A stretch of 64,000 bases of DNA from an uncultured cyanobacterium (GTDB lineage: Bacteria > Cyanobacteriota > Cyanobacteriia > Cyanobacteriales > Nostocaceae). The stretch spans positions 1-64,000 of the forward strand of contig CAINGU010000041.1 of the NCBI GenBank assembly GCA_903848645.1, given 5' to 3'. Shown here in pieces: positions 54,508 through 62,814 of the stretch. The translations under genes and the position numbers were made by a program. Position 1 is the stretch's first letter. Each line of letters starts with the position of its first letter. A model generated the notes under the pieces. It was not told the DNA's origin. It ran no database searches and saw only the letters and a program-made list of their open reading frames with translations.

Positions 54508-55065
54508 CTAACTTTTAGATGGTGGTAGTCCTCTTGCTTCAGATAATATGTCTATGACAAGTTTGTAAGCATCACTGATTGAAAGTTCGCCTTTTTCAAC
54601 AAGTTCCATTAATTTTTGGGCATCTTCAGAACTAATAATATCAAGCTTTAATGGCTCTTTTAAGAAACTATAAAACTCAGTTTTGTCTTTGTCGCTAATA
54701 GTAGATTTTCTTTCCTCGGTTTCTATTTCTCGTAGTTTATCTTTGAACTGTCTCAGCATTTCTTCTTGCTTACCTTGCCGAGATGTTCCATCTACTAGAA
54801 ACCTTTTAGCACCAAAAAGTGCCGCTCCACCTAATACGGCTGCTCCAGCAACTACCCCTATTGGTGCTGCAACTGGTAAAGCAATTAATCCAAATAAAAT
54901 AGAAGCTGTTGTTCCTCCAAATGCAAATGCAGCCGCACCTGCTCCAATAGCACCAACACCAATAGCACCAATATCTGCTAAAAAATTGATTCGATCATGA
55001 GGATTCTTTTCTAGCTGCTCAATTGCTTTTAGCAATTCTTCTTTACTAGGTTTCTTTTTTGTCAT
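54508..55065 (-). CDS. Gly/Ala-rich membrane protein of unknown function
   Basis: A 185-aa protein with an N-terminal charged helix (MTKKKPSKEELLKAIEQLEKN), then a hydrophobic, glycine-dense region at residues about 28-87 (GAIGVGAIGAGAAAFAFGG, PVAAPIGVVAGAAVLGGAALFGA) made of GxxxG repeats. The C-terminal 90 residues are soluble, helical and charged (EEMLRQFKDKLREIETEERK, SDAYKLVIDILSEARG). Glycine-zipper regions allow tight helix packing and pore formation. Start has GGGGGA six bases upstream. It is the second gene of a two-gene unit with 55097-55603 (31-base gap). No homolog is recognised, so a toxin, pore or stress protein are all open. Confidence 0.7.
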   Translation of the reverse strand: MTKKKPSKEELLKAIEQLEKNPHDRINFLADIGAIGVGAIGAGAAAFAFGGTTASILFGLIALPVAAPIGVVAGAAVLGGAALFGAKRFLVDGTSRQGKQEEMLRQFKDKLREIETEERKSTISDKDKTEFYSFLKEPLKLDIISSEDAQKLMELVEKGELSISDAYKLVIDILSEARGLPPSKS

Positions 55066-55096
55066 AAAATCCCCCGGTTTAAATGTTTGAGTAAAT

Positions 55097-55603
55097 TTAG
55101 CTAAAAACTACTTCATAAGAAATTGCACTGAAAACATCAATTAAAAGTTGGAAAAACTCGGTTGCAACTTCAACAATATTTTGTGCTACATCTGCATATT
55201 TTTTATCAAGTGTATGTCCTATAACTGCTCCAGTGACTACAATACCAATTCCTAAAGCCCTAGCCACAGGTTCTAATAACTGACCTAAAAATGGAACCGA
55301 AACTATTAAACTGTATATGGCAGACGCTACAACAGCAGATATTCCAATACTTGTGATTAAGAAAGGGTGTGCTTTAACAAACTCAATAATTTTTAGTATT
55401 ACTACCTTACCTATGGAAACAACTTTTTGACCAACTTTTATAGTATTGCTAATAAGCTGGTGTAATCTCGTCACAACTTCTTCAGGTAAACCAATCTCTT
55501 GTAAATATAAGTATAAATCACTACTTGAAGTAGACTCTGCTTCGGCATTCCAAAGGGTCATTTTTAACTTCGCTTGTCCTACAGACATCTTTCCAGCTTG
55601 CAT
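55097..55603 (-). CDS. Membrane protein of unknown function, partner of 54508
   Basis: A 168-aa protein starting at ATG 55603, with AAGG six bases upstream; an in-frame GTG at 55609 is also possible. Residues 1-60 are soluble and helical (LQEIGLPEEVVTRLHQLI). Residues about 63-140 are strongly hydrophobic, with three likely spans (VVSIGKVVILKIIEFV, FLITSIGISAVVASAIYSLIVSV, ALGIGIVVTGAVIGHTL). The end is amphipathic (VEVATEFFQLLIDVFSAISYEVVF). It is the first gene of the unit. Both proteins combine a soluble end with a membrane core. Function unknown. Confidence 0.7.
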   Translation of the reverse strand: MQAGKMSVGQAKLKMTLWNAEAESTSSSDLYLYLQEIGLPEEVVTRLHQLISNTIKVGQKVVSIGKVVILKIIEFVKAHPFLITSIGISAVVASAIYSLIVSVPFLGQLLEPVARALGIGIVVTGAVIGHTLDKKYADVAQNIVEVATEFFQLLIDVFSAISYEVVFS

Positions 55604-56103
55604 AAGCACCTTCCCCTTAACTGTTCAAATCTCAGATGAACATTATACTAACATGGTCTAGTCAAAAGCCGTAACAGTAGAAATACTGATTTACTGCAAT
55701 ATTAAACTACAGATAAACATGAATTTAAGGGTAACAAGGTAACATACACGATATTATATTGTTGATAATGATTTAGTTTGATAGAGAGAGGTTGCTTACT
55801 AAAACCTTTACGTTCCTTATTCTTTGCGTCTTTACGTCGAACAAAAAAAGAGCGTCATCTCAAACGTTAAAATAGAAAACCCAACCAACTCTTAAAGAAT
55901 ATGCAAAGTATCACCTGCATTTTATACAAAGACCAGATTCAAGATCATTAGTTTTTGCTAAACAACAATAACAATGCTCACGCCTCAAAATTGTAATCAC
56001 TTCATTTTTTATAAATGTAAGTTTCGATACTATATATACGGTTAGCCTAGTGATGTCTATCGGTAAACGCTAAAATAGAAAACAAACCCTACCTTTAAAC
56101 AAT
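55604..56103. other. Intergenic region with a decayed duplicate of the DUF433 leader
   Basis: Sequence 55862-55905 (AAACGTTAAAATAGAAAAC...ATATGCA) matches 56065-56108 (AAACGCTAAAATAGAAAAC...ATATGCA) at 36 of 44 bases; the latter is the leader and start codon of the DUF433 gene. After the left-hand ATG the reading frame stops after 16 codons. It is probably the remnant of a duplicated leader or toxin-antitoxin gene. The rest shows no gene. Confidence 0.55.
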
Positions 56104-56328
56104 ATGCAGTATCAAAATATAATTACCATCGAACCAGGAAAACGAGGAGGTAAACCTTGTATTCGGGGGATGAGAATTACAGTATATGATGTATTATCAT
56201 ATCTTGCATCTGGCATGACTTATGAAGAAATACTGAATGATTTTCCTTATTTAACACAAGAAGATATTTTAGCTTGTCTTAGCTATGCTGCTGATAGAGA
56301 AAGACAAATGCTGATGGTGCAAGCATGA
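56104..56328 (+). CDS. DUF433 antitoxin
   Basis: A 74-aa protein of the DUF433 family, HTH-type partners of DUF5615 toxins. Residues ITIEPGKRGGKPCIRGMRITVYDVLSYLASGMTYEEILNDFPYLTQEDILACLSYAADRE match the family pattern, with the winged-helix-like DNA-binding core. Its stop overlaps the toxin ATG (ATGA). Confidence 0.88.
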   Translation: MQYQNIITIEPGKRGGKPCIRGMRITVYDVLSYLASGMTYEEILNDFPYLTQEDILACLSYAADRERQMLMVQA

Positions 56329-56657
56329 AGTTATTATTTGACCATAATCTATCACCCCGGTTAGTAGATAAACTCGTTGCTATTTACCCCAACTCTCAGC
56401 ACGTTTTTCTCTTAGGTTTAGATCAAGCTGATGATAGAATTTTGTGGGAGTATGCAAAACAAAATGAATTTATAATTGTTACCAGGGATGCTGATTTTAA
56501 TGAATTAAGCATCCTCCGTGGATATCCACCTAAAGTGATTTGGGTTAGACGTGGTAATTGTTCAACTAAGCAAATAGAGGAAATTTTGCGAGGAAATTTA
56601 GAAGATATCCAAGCCTTTTCTGAAAATATTGATTTAGGAGTTTTGACACTTTATTAA
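56325..56657 (+). CDS. DUF5615 PIN-like toxin
   Basis: A 110-aa PIN-like nuclease partner of DUF433. Acidic residues of the active site are visible: MKLLFDHNLSP (Asp6) and TRDADFNELS, plus AKQNEFIIVTRD typical of the family. Likely an RNase toxin, by family analogy with VapC/PIN toxins. The ATG overlaps the antitoxin stop by four bases, giving coupled expression. Confidence 0.88.
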   Translation: MKLLFDHNLSPRLVDKLVAIYPNSQHVFLLGLDQADDRILWEYAKQNEFIIVTRDADFNELSILRGYPPKVIWVRRGNCSTKQIEEILRGNLEDIQAFSENIDLGVLTLY

Positions 56658-56684
56658 ACTAATTTTATTATAAAAATTAAAACA

Positions 56685-56978
56685 ATGAGAATTATTGCTC
56701 GGAGTACCCTAAGAGAATATTGGCAAAAACATCCTGATACAGAACAGCCTTTAAAAGCATGGTTTGATGATGCTTCCCGTGCAAATTGGCAAAATCCATC
56801 AGATATTAAAGAAGTTTATGCTAATGCCAGTATTATTGCCAATAACCGAGTAGTTTTTAATATTAAAGGTAATAATTATCGTTTAATTATCCATATTCGT
56901 TATGAAATTGGTATTGTTTTTATTCGCTTTATTGGTACTCATCAAGAATATGAAAAAATTGATGCTACAATTGTTTAA
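56685..56978 (+). CDS. higB: HigB-type mRNA interferase toxin
   Basis: A 97-aa toxin of the HigB (type II, ribosome-dependent mRNA cleavage) family: RIIARSTLREYWQKHPDTEQPLKAWFDDASRANWQNPSDIKEVYANASIIANNRVVFNIKGNNYRLIIHI is the family pattern, with the late GTHQEYEKID. It lies 27 bases after the DUF5615 gene on the same strand. As usual for this family, the toxin gene comes before the antitoxin gene. Confidence 0.92.
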   Translation: MRIIARSTLREYWQKHPDTEQPLKAWFDDASRANWQNPSDIKEVYANASIIANNRVVFNIKGNNYRLIIHIRYEIGIVFIRFIGTHQEYEKIDATIV

Positions 56979-56992
56979 GGAGGTTTGATATT

Positions 56993-57289
56993 ATGAACTT
57001 AAAACCCATTAGAACAGAAACAGATTATCAACAGACATTAAAAGAACTTGAACAAATTTTTGATGCTCAACCTCATACACCAGAATATGAAAAATTAGAT
57101 ATTTTAACGACTTTAGTAGAAGTCTATGAACAAAAAAATTATCCTATTGATCCTCCATCTCCTATCGCAGCCATATTATATTATTTAGAAAGTCGTAATC
57201 AAGGAGTTTCTACTTTTATTGAAAATTTAAAACATCATGGAGTTAGTGAAGAAATAATTAATATAGCTTTAAATGAAATGACTCACTAA
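56993..57289 (+). CDS. HigA-like antitoxin without recognisable HTH
   Basis: A 98-aa protein in the antitoxin position after higB, with AAGGAGG eight bases before its ATG. The N-terminal 63 residues (MNLKPIRTETDYQQTLKELEQIFDAQPHTPEYEKLDILTTLVEVYEQKNYPIDPPSPIAAIL) match HigA. Normal HigA then carries a Cro/C1-type HTH (LTRKDLEP.IGSRSRVSEVLN...). Here the tail is YYLESRNQGVSTFIENLKHHGVSEEIINIALNEMTH, which lacks that motif. Neutralisation may work without DNA binding, or the gene may be decayed. No frameshifted HTH was found downstream. Confidence 0.75.
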   Translation: MNLKPIRTETDYQQTLKELEQIFDAQPHTPEYEKLDILTTLVEVYEQKNYPIDPPSPIAAILYYLESRNQGVSTFIENLKHHGVSEEIINIALNEMTH

Positions 57290-57340
57290 TGATTGATTAT
57301 CATGTCATCAAATAATTGTAGTCAGAGGTAAATTAAATTT

Positions 57341-57514
57341 ATGACCACAACCTATCAAACAGATTTCAATATGTGGGTTGAAGAAACAGCCAAATTATTA
57401 CTAGAAAATCGCTGGCAAGAAATAGATAAAGAACATTTAATTGAGGAGATTTCTGACTTGGGTAAAAGTGAACGACGGGCAATTTATAGTCAATTAATTC
57501 GCCAAAGTTTGTAG
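57341..57514 (+). pseudogene. DUF29 gene truncated by a palindromic repeat
   Basis: ATG at 57341 opens MTTTYQTDFNMWVEETAKLL, then LIEEISDLGKSERRAIYSQL, an exact DUF29-type N-terminus (family size about 140-150 aa). The frame stops after 57 codons at TAG 57512-57514, within a repeat that begins at 57511. The bases after the repeat do not restore a DUF29 reading frame. Most likely broken by repeat insertion or by recombination at it. Confidence 0.7.
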
Positions 57515-57556
57515 TGAGGAATTTAGTCCGAATTTGAGGGCTTAAGCCCTCACTAC
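57511..57556. repeat. 46-bp palindromic repeat at the end of the DUF29 remnant
   Basis: Ends GTAGTGAGG (57511-57519) and CCTCACTAC (57548-57556), with an internal perfect palindrome GAGGGCTTAAGCCCTC (57536-57551). This form is an interspersed repeat of cyanobacterial genomes. Confidence 0.8.
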
Positions 57557-57604
57557 GAACCAGATGAGTGGGCTAATGAGGCTGATTTGTGTAGAGAAAT
57601 GGTA

Positions 57605-58651
57605 TTAATAAGGATCGGAATCAAATCTCCCGCGCTTCACACTTCTGAGATAATAACCCCGTGAAGGTAATTTATTTAAATCGAAAGTGTCACCTCTAGG
57701 AACTCGCCAAATTTTGTAGTCGTGATATGTGAGAGGACTACCTTTTTCACAAATTTCTGGGGGATGATCTCCTAACACAAAATACGCTGAACCTTTACCC
57801 ATAACTTTAGCAATACCGTATTTATCAACCAGTAAAGATGTTTGTTCACTAATTGCTATACCTAAAGCCTTTGAAGATACACCATCTTGAATTTGCCTAG
57901 CAATAAAAACCATAATTCTCCCCATTCTTTTGCGTTCATCAAAGTGGGTATCAATGATAGTTCCGCGCAAATACTTCCACTGGAAAAAGTTATAGGTAAA
58001 GGTAATATTTCCGTAGGGATCATCAAGGGCTTCATGAGTTTCAATACTATCTTCACAAGCACAAGAATCATAAACATATTCACTTTGAATCATCGCCCCG
58101 GCACTTGTGCCACCAATAGCGCCACCTTTATCGTAAACTGACTTAATAGCAACTTCTAATTTAGTGTTTTTCCAGTGGCGAATATATTCACATTGATCAC
58201 CACCAGCAAAGAAAATTACACCAGCATTTCTGACTTTATCAAAAATATCTGTTCTGTTAGCTTCATCACGATTCCGAATGATGAGAGTTTCTACATACTT
58301 GACACCTCTCATGCGATAAATTAGCTGATTGTAATCATCGTTACCAGCAGCACGAATGACTAAAACATTAACTTTAGCGTCGCTGTTACTACTTCCCCTG
58401 ACTTGATTAATCATCCACTGAATAGCGTCATCAACATCAGGACCACCACCACCTAAGTTATGAACAGGACCAGCTAATTTAGGTAGTTTATAAGCCGGTT
58501 CAGATGTGGGGGGCTGGGTATCGGTGATAATATCCTCAAAGAACCGTTTTAACTTGGCTGTTAAACGATCTAGGATTCGGTTTACCATCTTCAACAAGCT
58601 ATTTGTTGCATTCTGCAAACGCTTGGATATATTTGGGAATGCTTTTATCAT
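57605..58651 (-). CDS. Cyanophycinase-like peptidase (family S51)
   Basis: A 348-aa serine peptidase of family S51, whose members degrade cyanophycin to beta-Asp-Arg. The nucleophile elbow is IGGTSAGAMI near residue 181. Other conserved parts are FFAGGDQCEYI, GTIIDTHFDERKRMGRIM and GIAISEQTSLLV. Compared with CphB (about 270 aa) it has an N-terminal helical extension of about 60 residues (MIKAFPNISKRLQNATNSLLK...) and a changed N-terminal motif, LGGGGPDVDDAI. It is therefore called cyanophycinase-like; the substrate may differ. The start is the ATG at 58651. No cphA is nearby. Confidence 0.85.
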   Translation of the reverse strand: MIKAFPNISKRLQNATNSLLKMVNRILDRLTAKLKRFFEDIITDTQPPTSEPAYKLPKLAGPVHNLGGGGPDVDDAIQWMINQVRGSSNSDAKVNVLVIRAAGNDDYNQLIYRMRGVKYVETLIIRNRDEANRTDIFDKVRNAGVIFFAGGDQCEYIRHWKNTKLEVAIKSVYDKGGAIGGTSAGAMIQSEYVYDSCACEDSIETHEALDDPYGNITFTYNFFQWKYLRGTIIDTHFDERKRMGRIMVFIARQIQDGVSSKALGIAISEQTSLLVDKYGIAKVMGKGSAYFVLGDHPPEICEKGSPLTYHDYKIWRVPRGDTFDLNKLPSRGYYLRSVKRGRFDSDPY

Positions 58652-58816
58652 ATTAAAATCTTGTCAAGCAAACAGCAATCATTTCTAACTGTCGCATTTC
58701 CCAGGGGTAAATTCCCAGCGTACAGGGTTTGTACTGTTTTTTCACGGCAAATTATCAGAGTAATCTTTAATTCTCATTATTACTCTGAGAAAAGCTAATT
58801 TCTATGCCGTTTTTTA

Positions 58817-60004
58817 CTACCAGTCAATTTGCCATCGCTCTTTCACTACTCTTTCATAAACCATTTCTGTTTGCTTACCTAATTTTGGCCAGCTAAATCT
58901 TTTTTCTAAATCTGCATAAGCGTTATTTACCAACCACTGACAATAATCTGGGTTTCGCAAAACTTCTAAAATTCCCCAAGCTACAGAGTCAGGATTGTTT
59001 ACCCAAGTGGTAATTCCCGTTTTTGTATGTTGAACTACTTCAGGAAAACCACCAGTATCAGAAACTATCACTGGTACGCGAGAGGCGAAACTTTCTAAAG
59101 CAACAATCCCAAAGGGTTCATAAAGACTAGGGAAAACAGCACAGTCCGCAATAGTTTGAAATTTATCCAAGTATGTATCGGCTAGGAATCCAGTAAAGTA
59201 ACACTTATCCCAAATCCCCAAATCCCAAGCTTGACGTTTAAGATGCTCTGTATTACCACCACCGACTATGACAAATTTAACATTACCTCCCATTTCCCAA
59301 AGCACCTTGGGAGCAGCATTAAGTAATACAGGTACACCTTTTTCATAGGTCATACGACCAAGATAATAAACAATTTTTTCATAATCTGCGGCAAATTGAC
59401 GGCGAAAATCTTGAGCATGAAAATCTTTGTTATGTATTTTCTTTTCTGCACGAATACCATTATAAATTACGTCAATTTTATCACTAGAAACATATAGTGA
59501 TCTCACTAATTCCTGACGCATATATTCAGTACAAACTATGACCCGCCAAGCATTGTGAGCTAGTGCATATTCTTTCTCATGAATATAGCGTTGGGTATCA
59601 TTGTGAATACCGTTGTAGCGTCCGTGTTCTGTGGCGTGAATTGTGGCAATCAGGGGAATTTTAAAGGTATGCTTGAGAGCGATCGCTGCATCGCTAACTA
59701 ACCAATCATGGGCATGAATGAGATCAAATGGCCCTGCTTCCATCAGCAACTTACCACCATGAAATCCCATACTCTCATTTAAGTTCACCACCCAGTGAAA
59801 AAAATCGTTACTGGCAGCTACTTCTACACGATGGATGTGAATGCCTTCAACTACTTCATACAAGGATGCTGGACCAAATTCAGGGGTAATCAGGTGGATG
59901 TCATGGCCTAGCTTGATGAGTTCCGGGTACAACTCAGCAACGTGACGAGCAATTCCCCCAACTATTCTCGGTGGAAATTCCCAACTCAGCACTAATATCT
60001 TCAT
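58817..60004 (-). CDS. Family 4 glycosyltransferase
   Basis: Retaining GT-B glycosyltransferase resembling glycogen-synthase-like and trehalose/sucrose-related GT4 enzymes. The 395-aa protein has the N-terminal LSWEFPPRIVGGIARHVAEL, the central IHAHDWL, the nucleotide-sugar region YLGRMTYEKGVPVLLNA and the E-x7-E catalytic motif PSLYEPFGIVALESFASRVPV. Full-length family match; the acceptor is not known. The next gene on the same strand, 226 bases upstream, is lepA, from which it is separated by a strong terminator. Confidence 0.9.
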   Translation of the reverse strand: MKILVLSWEFPPRIVGGIARHVAELYPELIKLGHDIHLITPEFGPASLYEVVEGIHIHRVEVAASNDFFHWVVNLNESMGFHGGKLLMEAGPFDLIHAHDWLVSDAAIALKHTFKIPLIATIHATEHGRYNGIHNDTQRYIHEKEYALAHNAWRVIVCTEYMRQELVRSLYVSSDKIDVIYNGIRAEKKIHNKDFHAQDFRRQFAADYEKIVYYLGRMTYEKGVPVLLNAAPKVLWEMGGNVKFVIVGGGNTEHLKRQAWDLGIWDKCYFTGFLADTYLDKFQTIADCAVFPSLYEPFGIVALESFASRVPVIVSDTGGFPEVVQHTKTGITTWVNNPDSVAWGILEVLRNPDYCQWLVNNAYADLEKRFSWPKLGKQTEMVYERVVKERWQIDW

Positions 60005-60160
60005 TGACTTGACTCCCCGATGATTTACAAAAATCTAAAAAAGTTGAAAAACTATATTTATAGCAGGGAACAGGGAATTAAAAATTAAAAATTAAAACTT
60101 AAAACTTAAAAATCAAGAAAATGCTCACCAATTACCCCTTTTTTGGGTGATTTCAACAAT

Positions 60161-60204
60161 AAACTCGCCTGTAATTTCCCTCACGATTGCATACAGGCGA
60201 GTTT
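60161..60204 (-). terminator. Terminator of lepA
   Basis: 13-bp perfect stem AAACTCGCCTGTA (60161-60173) / TACAGGCGAGTTT (60192-60204) with an 18-base loop. On the minus strand it is followed by a T-rich tail (TTTATTG). Confidence 0.8.
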
Positions 60205-60230
60205 TTACAAATAGACCAAAAATCTGGGAA

Positions 60231-62042
60231 TTAACTTTGATCTAGCCGCAAGACAGCCATAAAAGCCTCCTGGGGTACATCTACCGTACCTATAGACTTC
60301 ATCCGTTTTTTACCTTTGGCTTGCTTTTTCAACAGTTTCTTCTTCCGGCTGATGTCGCCCCCGTAGCATTTAGCCAGGACATCTTTCCGCATCGCCGATA
60401 TACTTTCACTAGCGATAACTTTCGCGCCAATAGCAGCTTGAATGGGGACTTTGAATTGATGACGGGGAATTAATTCTTTGAGTTTTTCCGCCATGGCTCT
60501 GCCGACATTGTAAGCCTTATCTCTGTGGACAATCATGGCTAAGGAATCCACTGGATCACCGTTAATCATAATGTCCAATTTTACCAAGGGATTTTCCCGG
60601 TAGCCAATCAGATGATATTCCATACTGGCGTAACCGCGAGAACGAGATTTCATTTGATCAAAAAAGTCGGTAACAACTTCCGCTAAAGGTAACTCATAGG
60701 TGAGTGTAGTCCGTCCTTGGGTGAGATATTTCATGTCTTTGAAGATGCCCCGGCGGTTTTGAGACAACTCCATTAAAGAACCAACGTAGGTTTCGGGAGT
60801 AATCATTTCTACTTTGACATAGGGTTCTTCGATTCTGTCGCGCTCATTCGGTCCAGGTAAGCGGCTAGGATTATCAATATACAGTTCTTCACCTTTGATG
60901 GTGACGACTTTGTAAACCACGGAGGGGGCGGTAATGATTAAATCTAGGTTATACTCACGTTCTAAGCGTTCCTGGACAATTTCCATGTGCAGTAATCCCA
61001 AAAACCCGCACCGGAAACCAAAACCCATGGCACTAGAAGTTTCTGGTTCATACTGTAATGCCGCATCATTGAGTTCGAGTTTTTCTAAAGCTTCCCGCAA
61101 GTCTTCAAACTGATCTGCGTCTATGGGGAACATCCCACAAAATACCATGGGATTGGCTTCAGCGTAACCAGGTAAAGCTTCTGTGGCTTTGTTTTTGCAC
61201 AGGGTAATGGTATCTCCTACTCTGGCATCAGCTACGGCTTTAATAGCTGCTGCAAAATAACCTACTTCCCCGGCATGAAGTTCTTCAACTTGCTTTTGAG
61301 TGGGACAGAGAATGCCTAATTCATCAATGACATATTCTTTCTCTGATGCCATTAAGTAAACGCGATCGCCTTTTTTCACAGTTCCATCCATCACCCGGAA
61401 ATAAACAATTACACCCCGGTAACTATCATAATAACTATCAAAAATTAACGCTCGGAGCTTTTCATTGACAGTGTTCGCCGGTGCGGGAACTCGTGCGACA
61501 ATTGTTTCTAAAATCTCAGCAATGCCAATTCCCTCTTTTGCTGAAGCTAAAATTGCCCCACTACAATCTAAACCAATAATTTCTTCAATTTCGCCAATTA
61601 CTCGCTCTGGTTCAGCCCCTGGTAAATCAATTTTATTTAAAACCGGGATAATTTCTAGATTACTCTCTAGAGCTAAATACACATTTGCTAGGGTTTGCGC
61701 CTCTACACCTTGGGACGCATCCACAACCAATAATGCTCCTTCACAAGCAATAAGGGAGCGTGACACTTCATAGGAAAAGTCTACGTGACCAGGAGTATCA
61801 ATTAAATTAAGAACATACTGCTGACCATCCTTAGCAGTATAATTCATCCGGGCAGCTTGCAGCTTAATTGTAATGCCGCGCTCCCGTTCCAAATCCATGT
61901 TATCAAGAAACTGCTCTTTCATCTGTCTATCTTCTACAGTCCCAGTCGCCTGTAGTAAACGATCAGCGAGAGTTGATTTCCCGTGGTCAATGTGAGCAAT
62001 AATACAAAAGTTGCGAATGCGATCTGCGGGAACGTCAGTCAT
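60231..62042 (-). CDS. lepA: Elongation factor 4 (LepA)
   Basis: Ribosomal GTPase that back-translocates or assists ribosomes under stress. The 603-aa protein has G1 [15 protein letters not shown]3 DTPGHVDF, G4 NKIDLPGA, the EF-G-like domains, [17 protein letters not shown] and the LepA-specific C-terminus ([44 protein letters not shown]). Length and order are standard. Confidence 0.97.
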   Translation of the reverse strand: MTDVPADRIRNFCIIAHIDHGKSTLADRLLQATGTVEDRQMKEQFLDNMDLERERGITIKLQAARMNYTAKDGQQYVLNLIDTPGHVDFSYEVSRSLIACEGALLVVDASQGVEAQTLANVYLALESNLEIIPVLNKIDLPGAEPERVIGEIEEIIGLDCSGAILASAKEGIGIAEILETIVARVPAPANTVNEKLRALIFDSYYDSYRGVIVYFRVMDGTVKKGDRVYLMASEKEYVIDELGILCPTQKQVEELHAGEVGYFAAAIKAVADARVGDTITLCKNKATEALPGYAEANPMVFCGMFPIDADQFEDLREALEKLELNDAALQYEPETSSAMGFGFRCGFLGLLHMEIVQERLEREYNLDLIITAPSVVYKVVTIKGEELYIDNPSRLPGPNERDRIEEPYVKVEMITPETYVGSLMELSQNRRGIFKDMKYLTQGRTTLTYELPLAEVVTDFFDQMKSRSRGYASMEYHLIGYRENPLVKLDIMINGDPVDSLAMIVHRDKAYNVGRAMAEKLKELIPRHQFKVPIQAAIGAKVIASESISAMRKDVLAKCYGGDISRKKKLLKKQAKGKKRMKSIGTVDVPQEAFMAVLRLDQS

Positions 62043-62403
62043 ATACTATCTTTGCTTAAAGCAAACCAAAGTGAAAGCTATTTACTTCATGTATTTTAAT
62101 GCTTTCTGAGGTAATAAGGCAAAAGGGAAAAGGCAAGAGGGGAATGGGTAATGGGTAATGGGTAATCGGTAATGGGTAATGGGTAATGGGTAAGGGAGGA
62201 ATCTTCTTTCTTCTTCAATAACTCCTGACTCGGTGACTCCTTTCTTCTGTATGGCAACTTAGGCTATTATTTAAAATCTATTTATAGCTCCTAGTGTTGA
62301 TGACCTAGCAGCTTACAATTAAATAGACTGAACTATAAATATCATAACTGCCATAACTGCTTGACAACGGTTTCAATAAAACAATTTCAGAGTATTTAAA
62401 ACT
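62043..62403. repeat. lepA upstream region with GGGTAAT heptamer array
   Basis: Seven units of ATGGGTA (62144-62192, one ATCGGTA) followed by a CTGACTCGGTGACTCC segment (about 62226-62241), which is the end motif of the MITE-like element at 48464. No gene is seen in this gap. Confidence 0.75.
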
Positions 62404-62640
62404 ATGAATATGCAAGAACAACCTAATGGTGCAGATAACAAACGCGCTGATAAAACAGAAATCGCCCTTAATCTAGATTCGGAATTAATAGAACAAATTC
62501 AACATCTTACCAATGACCCTAGTAAAGTGATTGAGGTGGCTATCCGTCAATGGTTGCGGGGTGATTCTAATAGAGATGATGAGTTAACTCGTACACCTAT
62601 ACGGACACCTATTCCGCCCCGTGGTGAATGGAATGATTAG
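62404..62640 (+). CDS. Small RHH-like protein
   Basis: A 78-aa acidic protein. Its centre (KTEIALNLDSELIEQIQHLTNDPSKVIEVAIRQWLRGD) has the strand-helix-helix layout of CopG/CcdA-like DNA-binding proteins. The tail has repeated TPIRTPIPPRGEW. A toxin partner is not obvious downstream (62641-62814 shows no gene). It may be an orphan regulator. Confidence 0.6.
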   Translation: MNMQEQPNGADNKRADKTEIALNLDSELIEQIQHLTNDPSKVIEVAIRQWLRGDSNRDDELTRTPIRTPIPPRGEWND

Positions 62641-62814
62641 AATTACTTGGCAAGTATCAAAGAATGATAAGAAATGTAAAAATTAATGCCTTAAATGCCA
62701 GAAAAGTCAAAAATCCACAATTAAAAAATGTGAAAGATGTAAAAGTTTATGCAAAAATTTAAGTAGCTTTAGTATAAGCACGGTGGGAAGCCCTTTGTCT
62801 ATCCAACTCGATTA

